From the NCBI RefSeq assembly GCF_003270085.1, contig NZ_QFDQ01000059.1, forward strand, positions 1 through 64,000: 64,000 bases of DNA. Direction: 5' to 3'. The notes under the pieces were generated by a model. The model was not told the origin of the DNA. It saw only the letters and a list, made by a program, of their open reading frames with translations, and did not search any database. This stretch comes from Streptomyces triticisoli. GTDB lineage: Bacteria > Actinomycetota > Actinomycetes > Streptomycetales > Streptomycetaceae. Made by a program: the position numbers and the translations under genes. How positions within the stretch are numbered: position 1 is the stretch's first letter; each line of letters opens with the position of its first letter. Shown in pieces: positions 26,175 to 34,391 of the stretch.

Positions 26175-27143
26175 ATGCGTGCACTTCTCGTGGTCAATCC
26201 GGCGGCAACCACCACAAGCGCACGTACGCGCGATGTGCTGATCCACGCGCTCGCCAGCGAGATGAAGCTGGATGCGGTCACCACCGAATACCGCGGTCAC
26301 GCCCGCGACCTGGGCCGGCAGGCCGCGGACAGCGACGACATCGACCTGGTCGTGGCGCTCGGCGGCGACGGCACGGTCAACGAGGTCGTCAACGGCCTGC
26401 TGCACCGCGGCCCCGACCCCGAGCGGCTGCCCCGCCTCGCCGTGGTCCCCGGCGGCTCCACCAATGTCTTCGCGCGCGCCCTGGGGCTGCCCAACGACGC
26501 CGTGGAGGCCACCGGCGCGATCCTGGACGCCCTGCGCACCGGCAGCGAGCGCACGGTCGGCCTGGGCCTCACCTCGGGAACGCCGGGCACCGACGACGCT
26601 GCCGTCCCGGAGCGCTGGTTCACCTTCAACGCCGGGCTCGGCTTCGACGCGGGCGTGGTCGGGCGGGTGGAGCAGAAGCGGGAGCGCGGCAAGAAGTCCA
26701 CGCACGCCCTGTACGTACGGCAGGTGGTCCGCCAGTTCCTCGGCGAGCCGGGCCGGCGGCACGGGGCGATCACCCTGGAGCGGCCCGGGGAGGATCCGCT
26801 CACCGAGTTGGTGGTGGCCATAGTGTCGAACACCTCACCGTGGACGTATTTGGGCAATCGCCCGATGTACACGTCTCCTAAGGCCTCGTTCGATACAGGG
26901 CTCGACGTGCTCGGTCTCAGCCGTCTGTCCACCGCCGCGGTTGCCCGGTATGGGACCCAGTTGCTCACTTCGTCCCCCGAGCGCGGCCCTCATGGCAGGC
27001 ACGCTGCTTCCCTGCACGACTTGAGCCGCTTCACCTTGCATTCGAAGGTTCCGCTGCCCCTTCAGATGGACGGTGACCACCTCGGGCTGCGCAAGAGCGT
27101 GACGTTCACAGGCGTACGCCGTGCACTGCGTGTGATTGTGTGA
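26175..27143 (+). CDS. Diacylglycerol/lipid kinase family protein
   Basis: The 322-residue protein has the DAGK catalytic motifs: MRALLVVNPAA at the N-terminus, VVALGGDGTVNEVVNGLL near residue 58 (nucleotide-binding GGDGT) and VVPGGSTNVFARALG near 92. The C-terminal beta domain follows. The family phosphorylates diacylglycerol or related lipids, feeding phospholipid recycling. The ATG at 26175 starts the first strand. A hairpin follows the stop. The lipid substrate is unproven. Confidence 0.88.
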   Translation: MRALLVVNPAATTTSARTRDVLIHALASEMKLDAVTTEYRGHARDLGRQAADSDDIDLVVALGGDGTVNEVVNGLLHRGPDPERLPRLAVVPGGSTNVFARALGLPNDAVEATGAILDALRTGSERTVGLGLTSGTPGTDDAAVPERWFTFNAGLGFDAGVVGRVEQKRERGKKSTHALYVRQVVRQFLGEPGRRHGAITLERPGEDPLTELVVAIVSNTSPWTYLGNRPMYTSPKASFDTGLDVLGLSRLSTAAVARYGTQLLTSSPERGPHGRHAASLHDLSRFTLHSKVPLPLQMDGDHLGLRKSVTFTGVRRALRVIV

Positions 27144-27170
27144 GTGGAAGGGCCCAAAGTCCTTTCACTC
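27142..27170 (+). terminator. Hairpin after the lipid kinase gene
   Basis: GAGTGGAAGG (27142-27151) pairs with CCTTTCACTC (27161-27170) across a 9-base loop with one non-Watson-Crick position. It begins at the stop codon and has no T tract, so the call is moderate. Confidence 0.5.
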
Positions 27171-27404
27171 GAACGTTTAGGCCAGGATCCACCCCATGGA
27201 AGTACGGCTGTGACCTAGTCGACACCGAGGAATCAAAAAAAACTTTCCGGAAGGGGTTGTATCCGCCGCCGAGGTTTGCGAGTCTCTACGTGGCGATCAG
27301 GACGGCCCATCACACGGGATCCGGAGACCGCCGAGAATCCCTCTTCACACCACAGGACCACGCCAGGGAACCTGGCAGTCGGCCCTTCACTTGTCGAGGG
27401 ATTC

Positions 27405-27418
27405 GTGAAAGCGTTCAC
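27405..27418. promoter_or_regulatory. Inverted repeat in the wblE leader/promoter
   Basis: GTGAA-AGCG-TTCAC is a perfect 5-bp inverted repeat 42 bases before the wblE ATG, in a 317-bp intergenic stretch. The stretch also holds an unusual run of eight A (27235-27242). Position suggests a regulator site; the protein is not known. Confidence 0.4.
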
Positions 27419-27460
27419 ATTCACAAGCAACCCGCACGAACACCGAGAGAGGTAGCAGCC

Positions 27461-27718
27461 ATGGACTGGCGTCACAACGCCGTTTGCCGCGAGGAAGACC
27501 CCGAGCTGTTCTTCCCCATCGGCAACACCGGTCCTGCGCTGCTGCAGATCGAGGAAGCCAAGGCTGTCTGCCGTCGCTGCCCGGTTATCGAGCAGTGCCT
27601 GCAGTGGGCGCTCGAGTCCGGCCAGGACTCCGGCGTCTGGGGTGGTCTCAGCGAGGACGAGCGCCGCGCGATGAAGCGCCGCGCCGCCCGCAACCGGGCC
27701 CGTCAGGCATCCGCCTGA
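27461..27718 (+). CDS. wblE: WhiB-family iron-sulfur regulator, WblE type
   Basis: The 85-residue Wbl protein starts MDWRHNAVCREEDPELFF. The four cluster cysteines are Cys9 and the triplet in CRRCPVIEQC (about 36, 39, 45). They are followed by the GVWGG turn and the basic tail MKRRAARNRARQ that contacts DNA. Wbl proteins bind a [4Fe-4S] cluster and act with the principal sigma factor. Length and order match WblE of Streptomyces (orthologue of mycobacterial WhiB1), often essential. GAGAGAGG precedes the ATG by 8 bases. A strong hairpin terminator lies downstream. Confidence 0.93.
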   Translation: MDWRHNAVCREEDPELFFPIGNTGPALLQIEEAKAVCRRCPVIEQCLQWALESGQDSGVWGGLSEDERRAMKRRAARNRARQASA

Positions 27719-27836
27719 CCACAGCCACCCCGCTGACAGCCTGAGCTTGGCGGCGCGTACAGCGAGTACGCATCCCCCGCCCCCGAGCCGCAGCGCGCAG
27801 TACCCCCGATGCGCAAACGAGCCGCAACGAGCGACT

Positions 27837-27870
27837 AGCCTCGGACCGTTCCCGGTCCGAGGCTCTTTGC
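27837..27870. terminator. Terminator between wblE and the convergent sensor kinase
   Basis: A 12-bp perfect stem (AGCCTCGGACCG / CGGTCCGAGGCT) with loop TTCC is followed by CTTTG. Confidence 0.85.
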
Positions 27871-27879
27871 TGTCCGGGC

Positions 27880-27957
27880 CACTTGTGCGCCCGGACGCAC
27901 TACTCGCAGTACAACCGCGCTACTTGTGCGCCGGGACTGCTACTTGTGCGCCCGCAC
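27880..27957. repeat. Three copies of an ACTTGTGCGCC element at the sensor-kinase 3' end
   Basis: Near-identical 16-17 base copies lie at 27880-27896, 27921-27937 and 27941-27957. The last contains the kinase stop codon and final codons (RAHK). The copies downstream look like duplications of the gene end. Confidence 0.6.
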
Positions 27958-29415
27958 CGGGATGTCGAGGATCACGCGCGTGCCGCGCTCCGGGGCCGGC
28001 ACCATGTCGAAGGTGCCGCCCAGCTCACCCTCGACCAGGGTGCGTACGATCTGCAGGCCCAGGTTGCCGGAGCTGTGCGCGTCGAAGTCCTCGGGCAGCC
28101 CCACGCCGTCGTCCTGGACGGTCACGAGCAGGCGGGCCTCGCGCGAGGTCCCGCCGCGGACCGCGGAGACCTCCACGGTGCCCGTGTCACCCTCGCGGAA
28201 GCCGTGTTCCAGGGCGTTCTGCAGGACCTCGGTCAGCACCATCGACAGCGGGGTGGCGACCTCGGCGTCCAGGATGCCGAAGAGGCCGGTGCGCCGGCCG
28301 GTCACCTTGCCCGGAGAGATCTCGGCGACCATCGACAGCACCCGGTCGGCGATCTCGTCGAACTCCACCCGCTCGTCCAGGTTCTGGGACAGCGTCTCAT
28401 GGACGATGGCGATCGACCCGACCCGGCGGACCGCCTCCTCCAGTGCCTCCCTGCCGCGCTCGGACTCGATGCGCCGGGCCTGCAGCCTGAGCAGGGCCGC
28501 CACCGTCTGCAGGTTGTTCTTGACCCGGTGGTGGATCTCCCGGATCGTCGCGTCCTTGGTGAGCAGCTCCCGCTCGCGGCGGCGCAGTTCGGTGACGTCC
28601 CGAAGCAGCACCAGCGAACCGATGCGCGTGCCCTTGGGTTTGAGCGGGATCGCCCGGAACTGGATGACCGCGCTGTTGGCCTCGACCTCGAACTCCCGGG
28701 GTGCCCAGCCGCTGGCCTGCTTCACCAGGGCCTCGTCCACCGGGGCCAGGGAGGGGGCGAGTTCGGCGGTGGTCTCGCCCAGGCGGTGGCCGACGAGGTC
28801 GGCGGCGAGACCGAGGCGGTGGTAGGCGGACAGCGCGTTGGGCGAGGCGTACTGGACGACGCCGTCCGCGTCCAGCCGGATCAGTCCGTCGCCGACCCGC
28901 GGCGCGACGTCCATGTCGACCTGCTGGTCGGGGAACGGGAAGGCGCCGGCCGCGATCATCTGCGCCAGGTCCGAGGCGCTCTGCAGATACGTCAGCTCAA
29001 GACGGCTCGGGGTGCGCACCGTCAGCAGGTTGGTGTTGCGCGCGATGACCCCGAGGACGCGGCTCTCCCGCCGTACGGGGATGGACTCGACGCGGACCGG
29101 GACCTCCTCGCGCCACTCCGGGTCGCCTTCGCGCACGATCCGGCCCTCGTCGAGCGCGGCGTCCAGCAACGGGCGGCGGCCGCGCGGGACGAGGTGGCCG
29201 ACCATGTCGTTCTGGTAGGAGGTCGGGCCGGTGTTCGGCCGCATCTGGGCGACGGAGACATAGCGGGTGCCGTCGCGGGTGGGGATCCACAGGACCAGGT
29301 CGGCGAAGGAGAGGTCGGAGAGCAGCTGCCACTCCGAGACCAGCAGGTGGAGCCACTCGAGATCGGAGTCGTCGAGGGCGGTGTGCTGGCGGACGAGTTC
29401 GTTCATGGAGGGCAC
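27940..29415 (-). CDS. Sensor histidine kinase (HisKA_2 type, PAS-containing)
   Basis: The 491-residue soluble kinase has no membrane segment. Residues ~1-150 are a GAF-like sensor region, ~160-290 a PAS-like domain, then the phosphoacceptor helix EIHHRVKNNLQTVAALLRLQ near 305 (HisKA_2, phospho-His in IHHR). The HATPase_c domain follows, with LTEVLQNALEHGF and DDGVGLPEDFD near 430. It has no response-regulator partner beside it, so it is an orphan kinase. The GTG at 29415 or the ATG at 29406 could start it; neither has a clear ribosome binding site. It is convergent with wblE. Confidence 0.88.
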   Translation of the reverse strand: MPSMNELVRQHTALDDSDLEWLHLLVSEWQLLSDLSFADLVLWIPTRDGTRYVSVAQMRPNTGPTSYQNDMVGHLVPRGRRPLLDAALDEGRIVREGDPEWREEVPVRVESIPVRRESRVLGVIARNTNLLTVRTPSRLELTYLQSASDLAQMIAAGAFPFPDQQVDMDVAPRVGDGLIRLDADGVVQYASPNALSAYHRLGLAADLVGHRLGETTAELAPSLAPVDEALVKQASGWAPREFEVEANSAVIQFRAIPLKPKGTRIGSLVLLRDVTELRRRERELLTKDATIREIHHRVKNNLQTVAALLRLQARRIESERGREALEEAVRRVGSIAIVHETLSQNLDERVEFDEIADRVLSMVAEISPGKVTGRRTGLFGILDAEVATPLSMVLTEVLQNALEHGFREGDTGTVEVSAVRGGTSREARLLVTVQDDGVGLPEDFDAHSSGNLGLQIVRTLVEGELGGTFDMVPAPERGTRVILDIPVRAHK

Positions 29416-29720
29416 GTGTGCGAGCGTACCCGGGCGTTTGTACGGTTCTGAAACGGTACGGACGCGTACGGCGGTGAACGGTGGAGTGCGGCGGCGTACG
29501 GCTCTGCCGACCCCGGAGACACCCGCGGGCCGCGGCGCCTGGGAGGGACCCTCAACCCTCCCGGCACCGCAGCCCGGAGCAGTATCGGCCGTGGGGTGTG
29601 CGGTCCCGGTCGGCCGAAGGATGAGGAGCCGGGGCAGTCAGGGCAGAGAGCTCCGGATCCTCGGTCCGTCTTCCTGTGCGGGGAAGACGGAGGCTCGCGC
29701 GTTGGACGCTCCGAGCATTC

Positions 29721-29732
29721 TGGACTAGACCA
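29721..29732. promoter_or_regulatory. DasR-type operator (dre), distal to nagB
   Basis: TGGACTAGACCA matches the dre core TGGTCTAGACCA with one change. It lies 361 bases before the nagB start, farther than usual for a promoter site. Confidence 0.6.
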
Positions 29733-30010
29733 CCTGGCCTGTCCATGTGCCGGACGGCGGTTGTTGTGGTTTCTTCATCGGTCGGCCGGCCGGGCCAGGT
29801 CCGGGCCGAGATGGATCGGCCAACTGGCCAGGACTTCCCGGCGCGCACCACGCAGCCTAGCCCGCCCGGCCCGGTAACGGGACCGGGCGGCCGGGGCGAT
29901 TTCCGCGTGCGCCCCGAGCGCCTCGGATTCCTCATGCCCCGCGCCGTCGCACGCCTGGCCCTCTTGGGCAGTCACACGCACGTCTCTGTTAGATTGGACT
30001 TAGGGTGGAT

Positions 30011-30022
30011 TGGTCTAAACCA
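30011..30022. promoter_or_regulatory. DasR-type operator (dre) upstream of nagB
   Basis: TGGTCTAAACCA matches the dre core with one change and lies 71 bases before the nagB start. NagB is a known DasR target in Streptomyces. Confidence 0.8.
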
Positions 30023-30092
30023 CCTGATCGTCGACCCTCGTCAACGGGTCCCGTCCCCTCTCCTCAGACCTCCTCAGATCGGCAGGCCCAGC

Positions 30093-30878
30093 GTGGAAGT
30101 TGTCATCGTTCCGGACGCCAGCGCAGGCGGCGAGCTCGTCGCGGAGGCCATGGCGCAACTGCTCAGGCGCAAACCCGACGCCGTGCTCGGCATGGCCACG
30201 GGCTCGACGCCGCTGCCCGTGTACGAGGCACTGGCGGGCAAGGTGCGCTCGGGCGCCGTGGACGCCTCGCGGGCGAGGATCGCCCAGCTCGACGAGTACG
30301 TGGGGCTGCCCGCCGGGCACCCGGAGTCGTACCGCGAGGTCCTGCGGCGCCAGGTGGTGGAGCCGCTCGGCCTGGGGATGGACTCCTTCCTGGGGCCCGA
30401 CGGCACCGCGGAGGACGTGCAGGCGGAGGCCGACGCCTACGAGAAGGCGCTCGCCGAGGCCGGCGGCGTGGACCTGCAGCTGGTCGGAATCGGCGTGGAC
30501 GGGCACATCGCGTTCAACGAGCCGAGCTCCTCGCTGTCCTCGCGCACCCGGGTCAAGATCCTGACCGAGCAGACCCGCGCCGACAACGCGCGTTTCTTCG
30601 ACGGTGACATCGCGCAGGTGCCGCACCAGGTCATCACGCAGGGTGTCGGCACGATCCTCGACGCGCGGCACGTGGTGCTGATGGCCACGGGCGAGAGCAA
30701 GGCGGAGGCGCTCGCGGCGACCGTCGAGGGACCGATCGCCGCCATCTGCCCGGCCTCGGCCCTGCAGCTCCACCGGCACGCCACGATCGTCGCCGACGAG
30801 GCCGCCGCCTCCCAGCTGAAGCTCGCGGACTACTTCCGCTACGCCTACGCCAACAAGCCGTCCTGGCAGGGCATCTAG
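30093..30878 (+). CDS. nagB: Glucosamine-6-phosphate deaminase
   Basis: The 261-residue protein has the typical NagB length and motifs: LGMATGSTPLPVYEAL (phosphate loop) near residue 31, QLDEYVGLPAGHPESY with the catalytic Asp near 66, and GIGVDGHIAFNEP with the catalytic His near 136. It converts GlcN-6-P to fructose-6-P plus ammonia, linking chitin-derived sugar to glycolysis. GlcN-6-P is also the DasR effector, so NagB activity tunes the regulon. GTG 30093 lacks a strong Shine-Dalgarno sequence. It is monocistronic, convergent to dasD, and ends in a strong terminator. Confidence 0.96.
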   Translation: MEVVIVPDASAGGELVAEAMAQLLRRKPDAVLGMATGSTPLPVYEALAGKVRSGAVDASRARIAQLDEYVGLPAGHPESYREVLRRQVVEPLGLGMDSFLGPDGTAEDVQAEADAYEKALAEAGGVDLQLVGIGVDGHIAFNEPSSSLSSRTRVKILTEQTRADNARFFDGDIAQVPHQVITQGVGTILDARHVVLMATGESKAEALAATVEGPIAAICPASALQLHRHATIVADEAAASQLKLADYFRYAYANKPSWQGI

Positions 30879-30905
30879 CCCCCACTGGCTCCCACGCGCA
30901 CACGT

Positions 30906-30945
30906 GAAGGTGCCGGTCGCCCCGAGTGGGGTGACCGGCACCTTC
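30906..30945. terminator. Terminator between nagB and dasD
   Basis: A 13-bp perfect stem (30906-30918 with 30933-30945) has further inner pairing CGCCCC/GGGGTG. It lies between convergent genes. Confidence 0.85.
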
Positions 30946-30988
30946 GTCGTTGGGACCACGCCCCGGAGGACGCCCGGGGCCGTCCGGC

Positions 30989-32473
30989 CTACGCCCCCGC
31001 GATGACCTCCGCCGCCGCTCGGCCGCAGACGCGGGCCGCGCCGTGGGTGGCGATGTGGAGGGAGGCCCGGGGGGAGGCCCGGGGGACGCCCATTTCCACG
31101 ACGATCGTGTCGGGGCGGGCGGCGAGGAGGGTGCCGAGGGCGGAGGCCATCCACGGGTGGCGGTGCTCGTCGCGGACGACGGCGACCACGCGCCGCTCCC
31201 CGGCCGCCTCCAGGGCCGCGCGGCCCGCGTCCTCGCCGGCGAAGCCGCCCGTCTCCGTGCCCGGCAGGAGACGGGCGAGCTCGGCGGCCACGCCCCAGGG
31301 GGTCTCGTCGCCGACCGCGATGTTGGCGACCGGGGTGAGAGCGGCGACGTAGGGCGGCTCGGTGAGCGGGGCGAAGGTCTCGCCGCCGGTGATCCGCAGC
31401 GCGCGCCGGGCCGCTCGCAGGCCGACCTCCTCGTCGGCGGTGACGGGCGCCCCCGAGGCCGCGGACGCCGTCCAGCGGGCCAGCGCACGCACGCGTGCGG
31501 CCGCGTCCGCCAGCCGTTCCTCGGGCAGCTCACCGGCGCGGACGGCGGTGACGAGGGCGTCCCGGAGGCGTCGTACCGTCTCGTCGTCCGCCAGGCCGCC
31601 GCCCACGCAGATCGCGTCGGCGCCGGCCGCGATGGCGAGGACGCTGCCCCGCTCGATGCCGTAGGTGCCGGCGATGGCCTGCATCTCCATGCCGTCGGTG
31701 ACGATCAGGCCGTCGTAGTCCAGCTCGCCGCGCAGGAGATCGGTCAGGATCCGGCGGGACAGGGTTGCCGGGCGGTCCGGGTCCAGCGCGGGGACCAGGA
31801 TGTGCGCGCTCATCACGGCCTTGGTGCCCGCGTCGATCGCCGCGCGGAACGGCACGAGGTCGCGCTCCCGGAGCACCGCCGGGTCCACGTCGATGCGCGG
31901 CAGCGCGTGGTGGGAGTCGACCGCCGTGTCCCCGTGCCCGGGGAAGTGCTTGGTGCAGGCGGCGACGCCCGCGGACTGCAGTCCGGCCACGTAGGCGGCG
32001 GTGTGCCGGGCGACCAGCCCGGTGTCGGCGCCGAAGGAACGGACACCGATGACCGGGTTGCCCGGATTGGAGTTGACGTCGGCGGACGGCGCCCAGTTGA
32101 GGTTGACGCCGCACTCCGCGAGCCGCCGGCCCAGTTCCAGGGCCACGCTCCGGGTCAGCTCCGTGTCGTCCACCGCGCCGAGCGCGTGGTTGCCGGGGAA
32201 GCTGGAGCCGGTGCGCACCTCCAGGCGGGTGACGTCGCCGCCCTCCTCGTCGATGGCGACCAGGACGTCGTCCCGCTCCTCGCGCAATCGTTCGGTCAGT
32301 GCGGCCAGTTGCTCGGACGAGGCGATGTTGCGGCCGAACAGGCCGACCGAGGCCAGGCCCTCGCCGACGCGGCGCAGCAGCCAGTCGGGGGCGGTGGTGC
32401 CGGTGAAGCCCGGCTGGAGGACGGTCAGCGCGTCGCGGGTGAGAGTGTCGGTGCCGCTGGCGATTGTCGTCAT
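30989..32473 (-). CDS. dasD: Cytoplasmic GH3 beta-N-acetylglucosaminidase
   Basis: The 494-residue glycoside hydrolase family 3 protein has the NagZ-type general acid/base motif KHFPGHGDTAVDSHH near residue 173 (Asp-His dyad) and the nucleophile Asp in GLIVTDGMEM near 252. There is a C-terminal alpha/beta extension. No signal peptide is seen, so it acts inside the cell. It releases GlcNAc from imported chitobiose delivered by DasABC. It lies 9 bases after dasC on the same strand, the dasABCD order described for S. griseus. A role in muropeptide turnover is the alternative because NagZ shares the fold. Confidence 0.88.
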   Translation of the reverse strand: MTTIASGTDTLTRDALTVLQPGFTGTTAPDWLLRRVGEGLASVGLFGRNIASSEQLAALTERLREERDDVLVAIDEEGGDVTRLEVRTGSSFPGNHALGAVDDTELTRSVALELGRRLAECGVNLNWAPSADVNSNPGNPVIGVRSFGADTGLVARHTAAYVAGLQSAGVAACTKHFPGHGDTAVDSHHALPRIDVDPAVLRERDLVPFRAAIDAGTKAVMSAHILVPALDPDRPATLSRRILTDLLRGELDYDGLIVTDGMEMQAIAGTYGIERGSVLAIAAGADAICVGGGLADDETVRRLRDALVTAVRAGELPEERLADAAARVRALARWTASAASGAPVTADEEVGLRAARRALRITGGETFAPLTEPPYVAALTPVANIAVGDETPWGVAAELARLLPGTETGGFAGEDAGRAALEAAGERRVVAVVRDEHRHPWMASALGTLLAARPDTIVVEMGVPRASPRASLHIATHGAARVCGRAAAEVIAGA

Positions 32474-32482
32474 CGGGTGGCG

Positions 32483-33313
32483 TTATCCCTTCACGGCGCC
32501 GGAGGTGAGACCGCTGACGGCCCTGCGCTGCAGGAAGACGAAGAGGATCAGGATCGGGAGGGCGAAGAGGGAGGAGGCCGCCATGGTCGCGCCCCAGTCG
32601 TCGCCGAACTGGGTCTGGAAGCTGGACAGCCACAGCGGCAGCGTCTTGGCCTCGGCGTCCTTGTTCAGCACCAGGACGAGGGCGAACTCGTTCCAGGCGG
32701 TGATGAAGCCGAACAGCGAGGTGGCCATCAGGCCCGGGGCGAGCAGCGGCAGGATGACCCGGCGGAAGGCCGTCATACGGGAGCAGCCGTCCACCATGGC
32801 CGCCTCCTCCAGTTCCTTCGGCACGGCGGCGACGAAGCCGCGCAGCGTCAGGATGGTGAAGGGCAGGATCATCATCGTGTAGAAGAGCGTCAGCGGCACG
32901 AGGCTGTTCAGCATCGACGCGTCCCGCACGATCATGTAGATCGCAATGATCATGACTTCCCAGGGCGCCATCTGGGCCAGCATGAAGCCGACGATGAAGC
33001 CACGCCGTCCCTTGAACCGCATCCGTGCCAGGGCGAAGGAACCGGCCAGCGCGATGATCAGCGAGAAGACGACGGCGAGGACGGTGACGGTCACCGAGTT
33101 GGTGACGTACGTCCAGAAGTGGTCGGCCTGCGTCGCCGTCCTGAAGTGCTCGAAGGTGACGTCGACCGGGAACCAGACCGGGTCCTCGGAGATGATGTCG
33201 CCGGTCGGTTTGAACGCCGTGGCGAACATCCAGTACACGGGGAAGACGAAGCCGATGAACAGGACGACGGCCGTGACGTTGGGCCACAGGCGGCCGAAGA
33301 GCGAGCGTTTCAC
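32483..33313 (-). CDS. dasC: Chitobiose ABC transporter permease
   Basis: The 276-residue MalG-type permease has six membrane segments and the EAA loop EELEEAAMVDGCSRMTAFRR near residue 165. The GTG at 33313 overlaps the dasB TGA and has GAGGAGG upstream. With DasB it forms the membrane channel for N,N'-diacetylchitobiose. No ATPase gene is in the cluster; in Streptomyces the shared ATPase MsiK energises this importer from another locus. Confidence 0.93.
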   Translation of the reverse strand: MKRSLFGRLWPNVTAVVLFIGFVFPVYWMFATAFKPTGDIISEDPVWFPVDVTFEHFRTATQADHFWTYVTNSVTVTVLAVVFSLIIALAGSFALARMRFKGRRGFIVGFMLAQMAPWEVMIIAIYMIVRDASMLNSLVPLTLFYTMMILPFTILTLRGFVAAVPKELEEAAMVDGCSRMTAFRRVILPLLAPGLMATSLFGFITAWNEFALVLVLNKDAEAKTLPLWLSSFQTQFGDDWGATMAASSLFALPILILFVFLQRRAVSGLTSGAVKG

Positions 33314-34296
33314 AGCTCGTCCTCCTCTTGCTTGAGCACGATCCTGAGGTAGTAGGCGGTCAGGCCGAGCAGGATCAGAATGGTCAGGACGGCGATCGCC
33401 GCACCCATGCCGTAGTGCTGGTTGCCGATGCCCTCGATGTAGGCGTAGACGGGCAGGATCTCGGTGAGCCGGTCCGGGCCACCGTTGTTGATGAGAAGGA
33501 CCTGTGCGAACGCCTTGAAGACCCAGATGATCTCCAGGAACGTCGTCGCGTAGAGGAAGGGCCGTAGGAACGGCAGGGTGACCGTGGTGAAGCTCCGCCA
33601 GACGCCGGCGCCGTCGAGGGACGCGGCCTCGTACAGCTCGACGGGGATGGTGGTGGTCGCCGCGTACAGGTTGATCGCGACGAACGGGATGGACATCCAC
33701 ACGATCAGCATGGTGATGACGAAGAACGTCGACATCTGGCTGCTGGTCCAGCTGTAGTCGGCCATGGAGTGCCAGCCGAGCTTGTCCAGGACCCAGTTGA
33801 CGACGCCGAAGCGCTGGGCGAACAACCACTGGTAGACGGTGCTGGCCGCCACGATGGGCATGGCCCAGGCCAGCACCAGACCGATCAGCAGGGTGAACCG
33901 CATCCGCTTGCCGAGGCGGGCGAGCAGCAGGCCGACCAGCGTGCCCAGGACCATGATCAGGACAACGTTGACCGCCGTGAACAGGATCGATCGGAGGGTG
34001 ACGCGCCAGAAGTCCTCGCTGGTGAGGGTCTCCTTGTAGTTGTCTATGCCGTTCCACTCGGTGACGTGCTGGATCAGCTGCGCCATGTTGAGGTTCTGGA
34101 ACGACAACAGGAAGTCCTTCAGCAGCGGCCAGCCGAGCAGCAGCACGGTGGCCGCGCAGGCGGGCAGCAGCAACAGATACGGGGCGAGCGCGCCGGCCCT
34201 CGACACGGCTCGCGGTTTCAGCCTGCCGGGGCCCCCGTCGCCCGCCTCCAGGACGTCCGCCGCGCCGGAGGGCGGCCGTTCGGTCTGCACGGTCAT
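33310..34296 (-). CDS. dasB: Chitobiose ABC transporter permease
   Basis: The 328-residue MalF-type permease has a ~40-residue cytoplasmic N-terminus, then six membrane segments. The ATPase-docking loop is VELYEAASLDGAGVWRSFTT near residue 215. It pairs with DasC. Its start is separated from dasA by a strong hairpin, so its mRNA level is probably below that of dasA. Its stop overlaps the dasC start. Confidence 0.93.
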   Translation of the reverse strand: MTVQTERPPSGAADVLEAGDGGPGRLKPRAVSRAGALAPYLLLLPACAATVLLLGWPLLKDFLLSFQNLNMAQLIQHVTEWNGIDNYKETLTSEDFWRVTLRSILFTAVNVVLIMVLGTLVGLLLARLGKRMRFTLLIGLVLAWAMPIVAASTVYQWLFAQRFGVVNWVLDKLGWHSMADYSWTSSQMSTFFVITMLIVWMSIPFVAINLYAATTTIPVELYEAASLDGAGVWRSFTTVTLPFLRPFLYATTFLEIIWVFKAFAQVLLINNGGPDRLTEILPVYAYIEGIGNQHYGMGAAIAVLTILILLGLTAYYLRIVLKQEEDEL

Positions 34297-34343
34297 GCTG
34301 CGATCTCTCTTCTCAGCCTACGTACGTCGACCCGCACACGGTC

Positions 34344-34381
34344 GCCGGGGCGGGGCCGTCATACGCCGGCCCCGCCCCGGC
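34344..34381 (-). terminator. Intra-operon hairpin between dasA and dasB
   Basis: A 15-bp perfect GC stem (34344-34358 with 34367-34381) has an 8-base loop and no T tract. It lies between the binding-protein gene and the permease genes. This is a usual place for a stem-loop that raises the amount of binding-protein mRNA relative to the permeases. Confidence 0.7.
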
Positions 34382-34391
34382 TCACCCGGTG

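Larger units (their letters stand above)
29416..30092. other. 677-bp intergenic region before nagB
   Basis: I see no convincing gene; frames here have codon use and composition of random GC-rich DNA. It holds two DasR-type sites (29721-29732 and 30011-30022) and a GC-rich hairpin (29862-29890, arms CCGCCCGG/CCGGGCGG). The nagB promoter must lie at its right end. Confidence 0.6.

Noticed and set aside
27229..27258. SigR-type promoter (GGAAT ... GTT) upstream of wblE
   Set aside because: The spacer is 22 bases instead of 18-19, so the match to the consensus is not acceptable.
29552..29935. Possible 127-codon minus-strand gene before nagB
   Set aside because: No ribosome binding site, Arg/Pro/Gly-rich composition and no recognisable domain; it also spans a hairpin and a DasR site.
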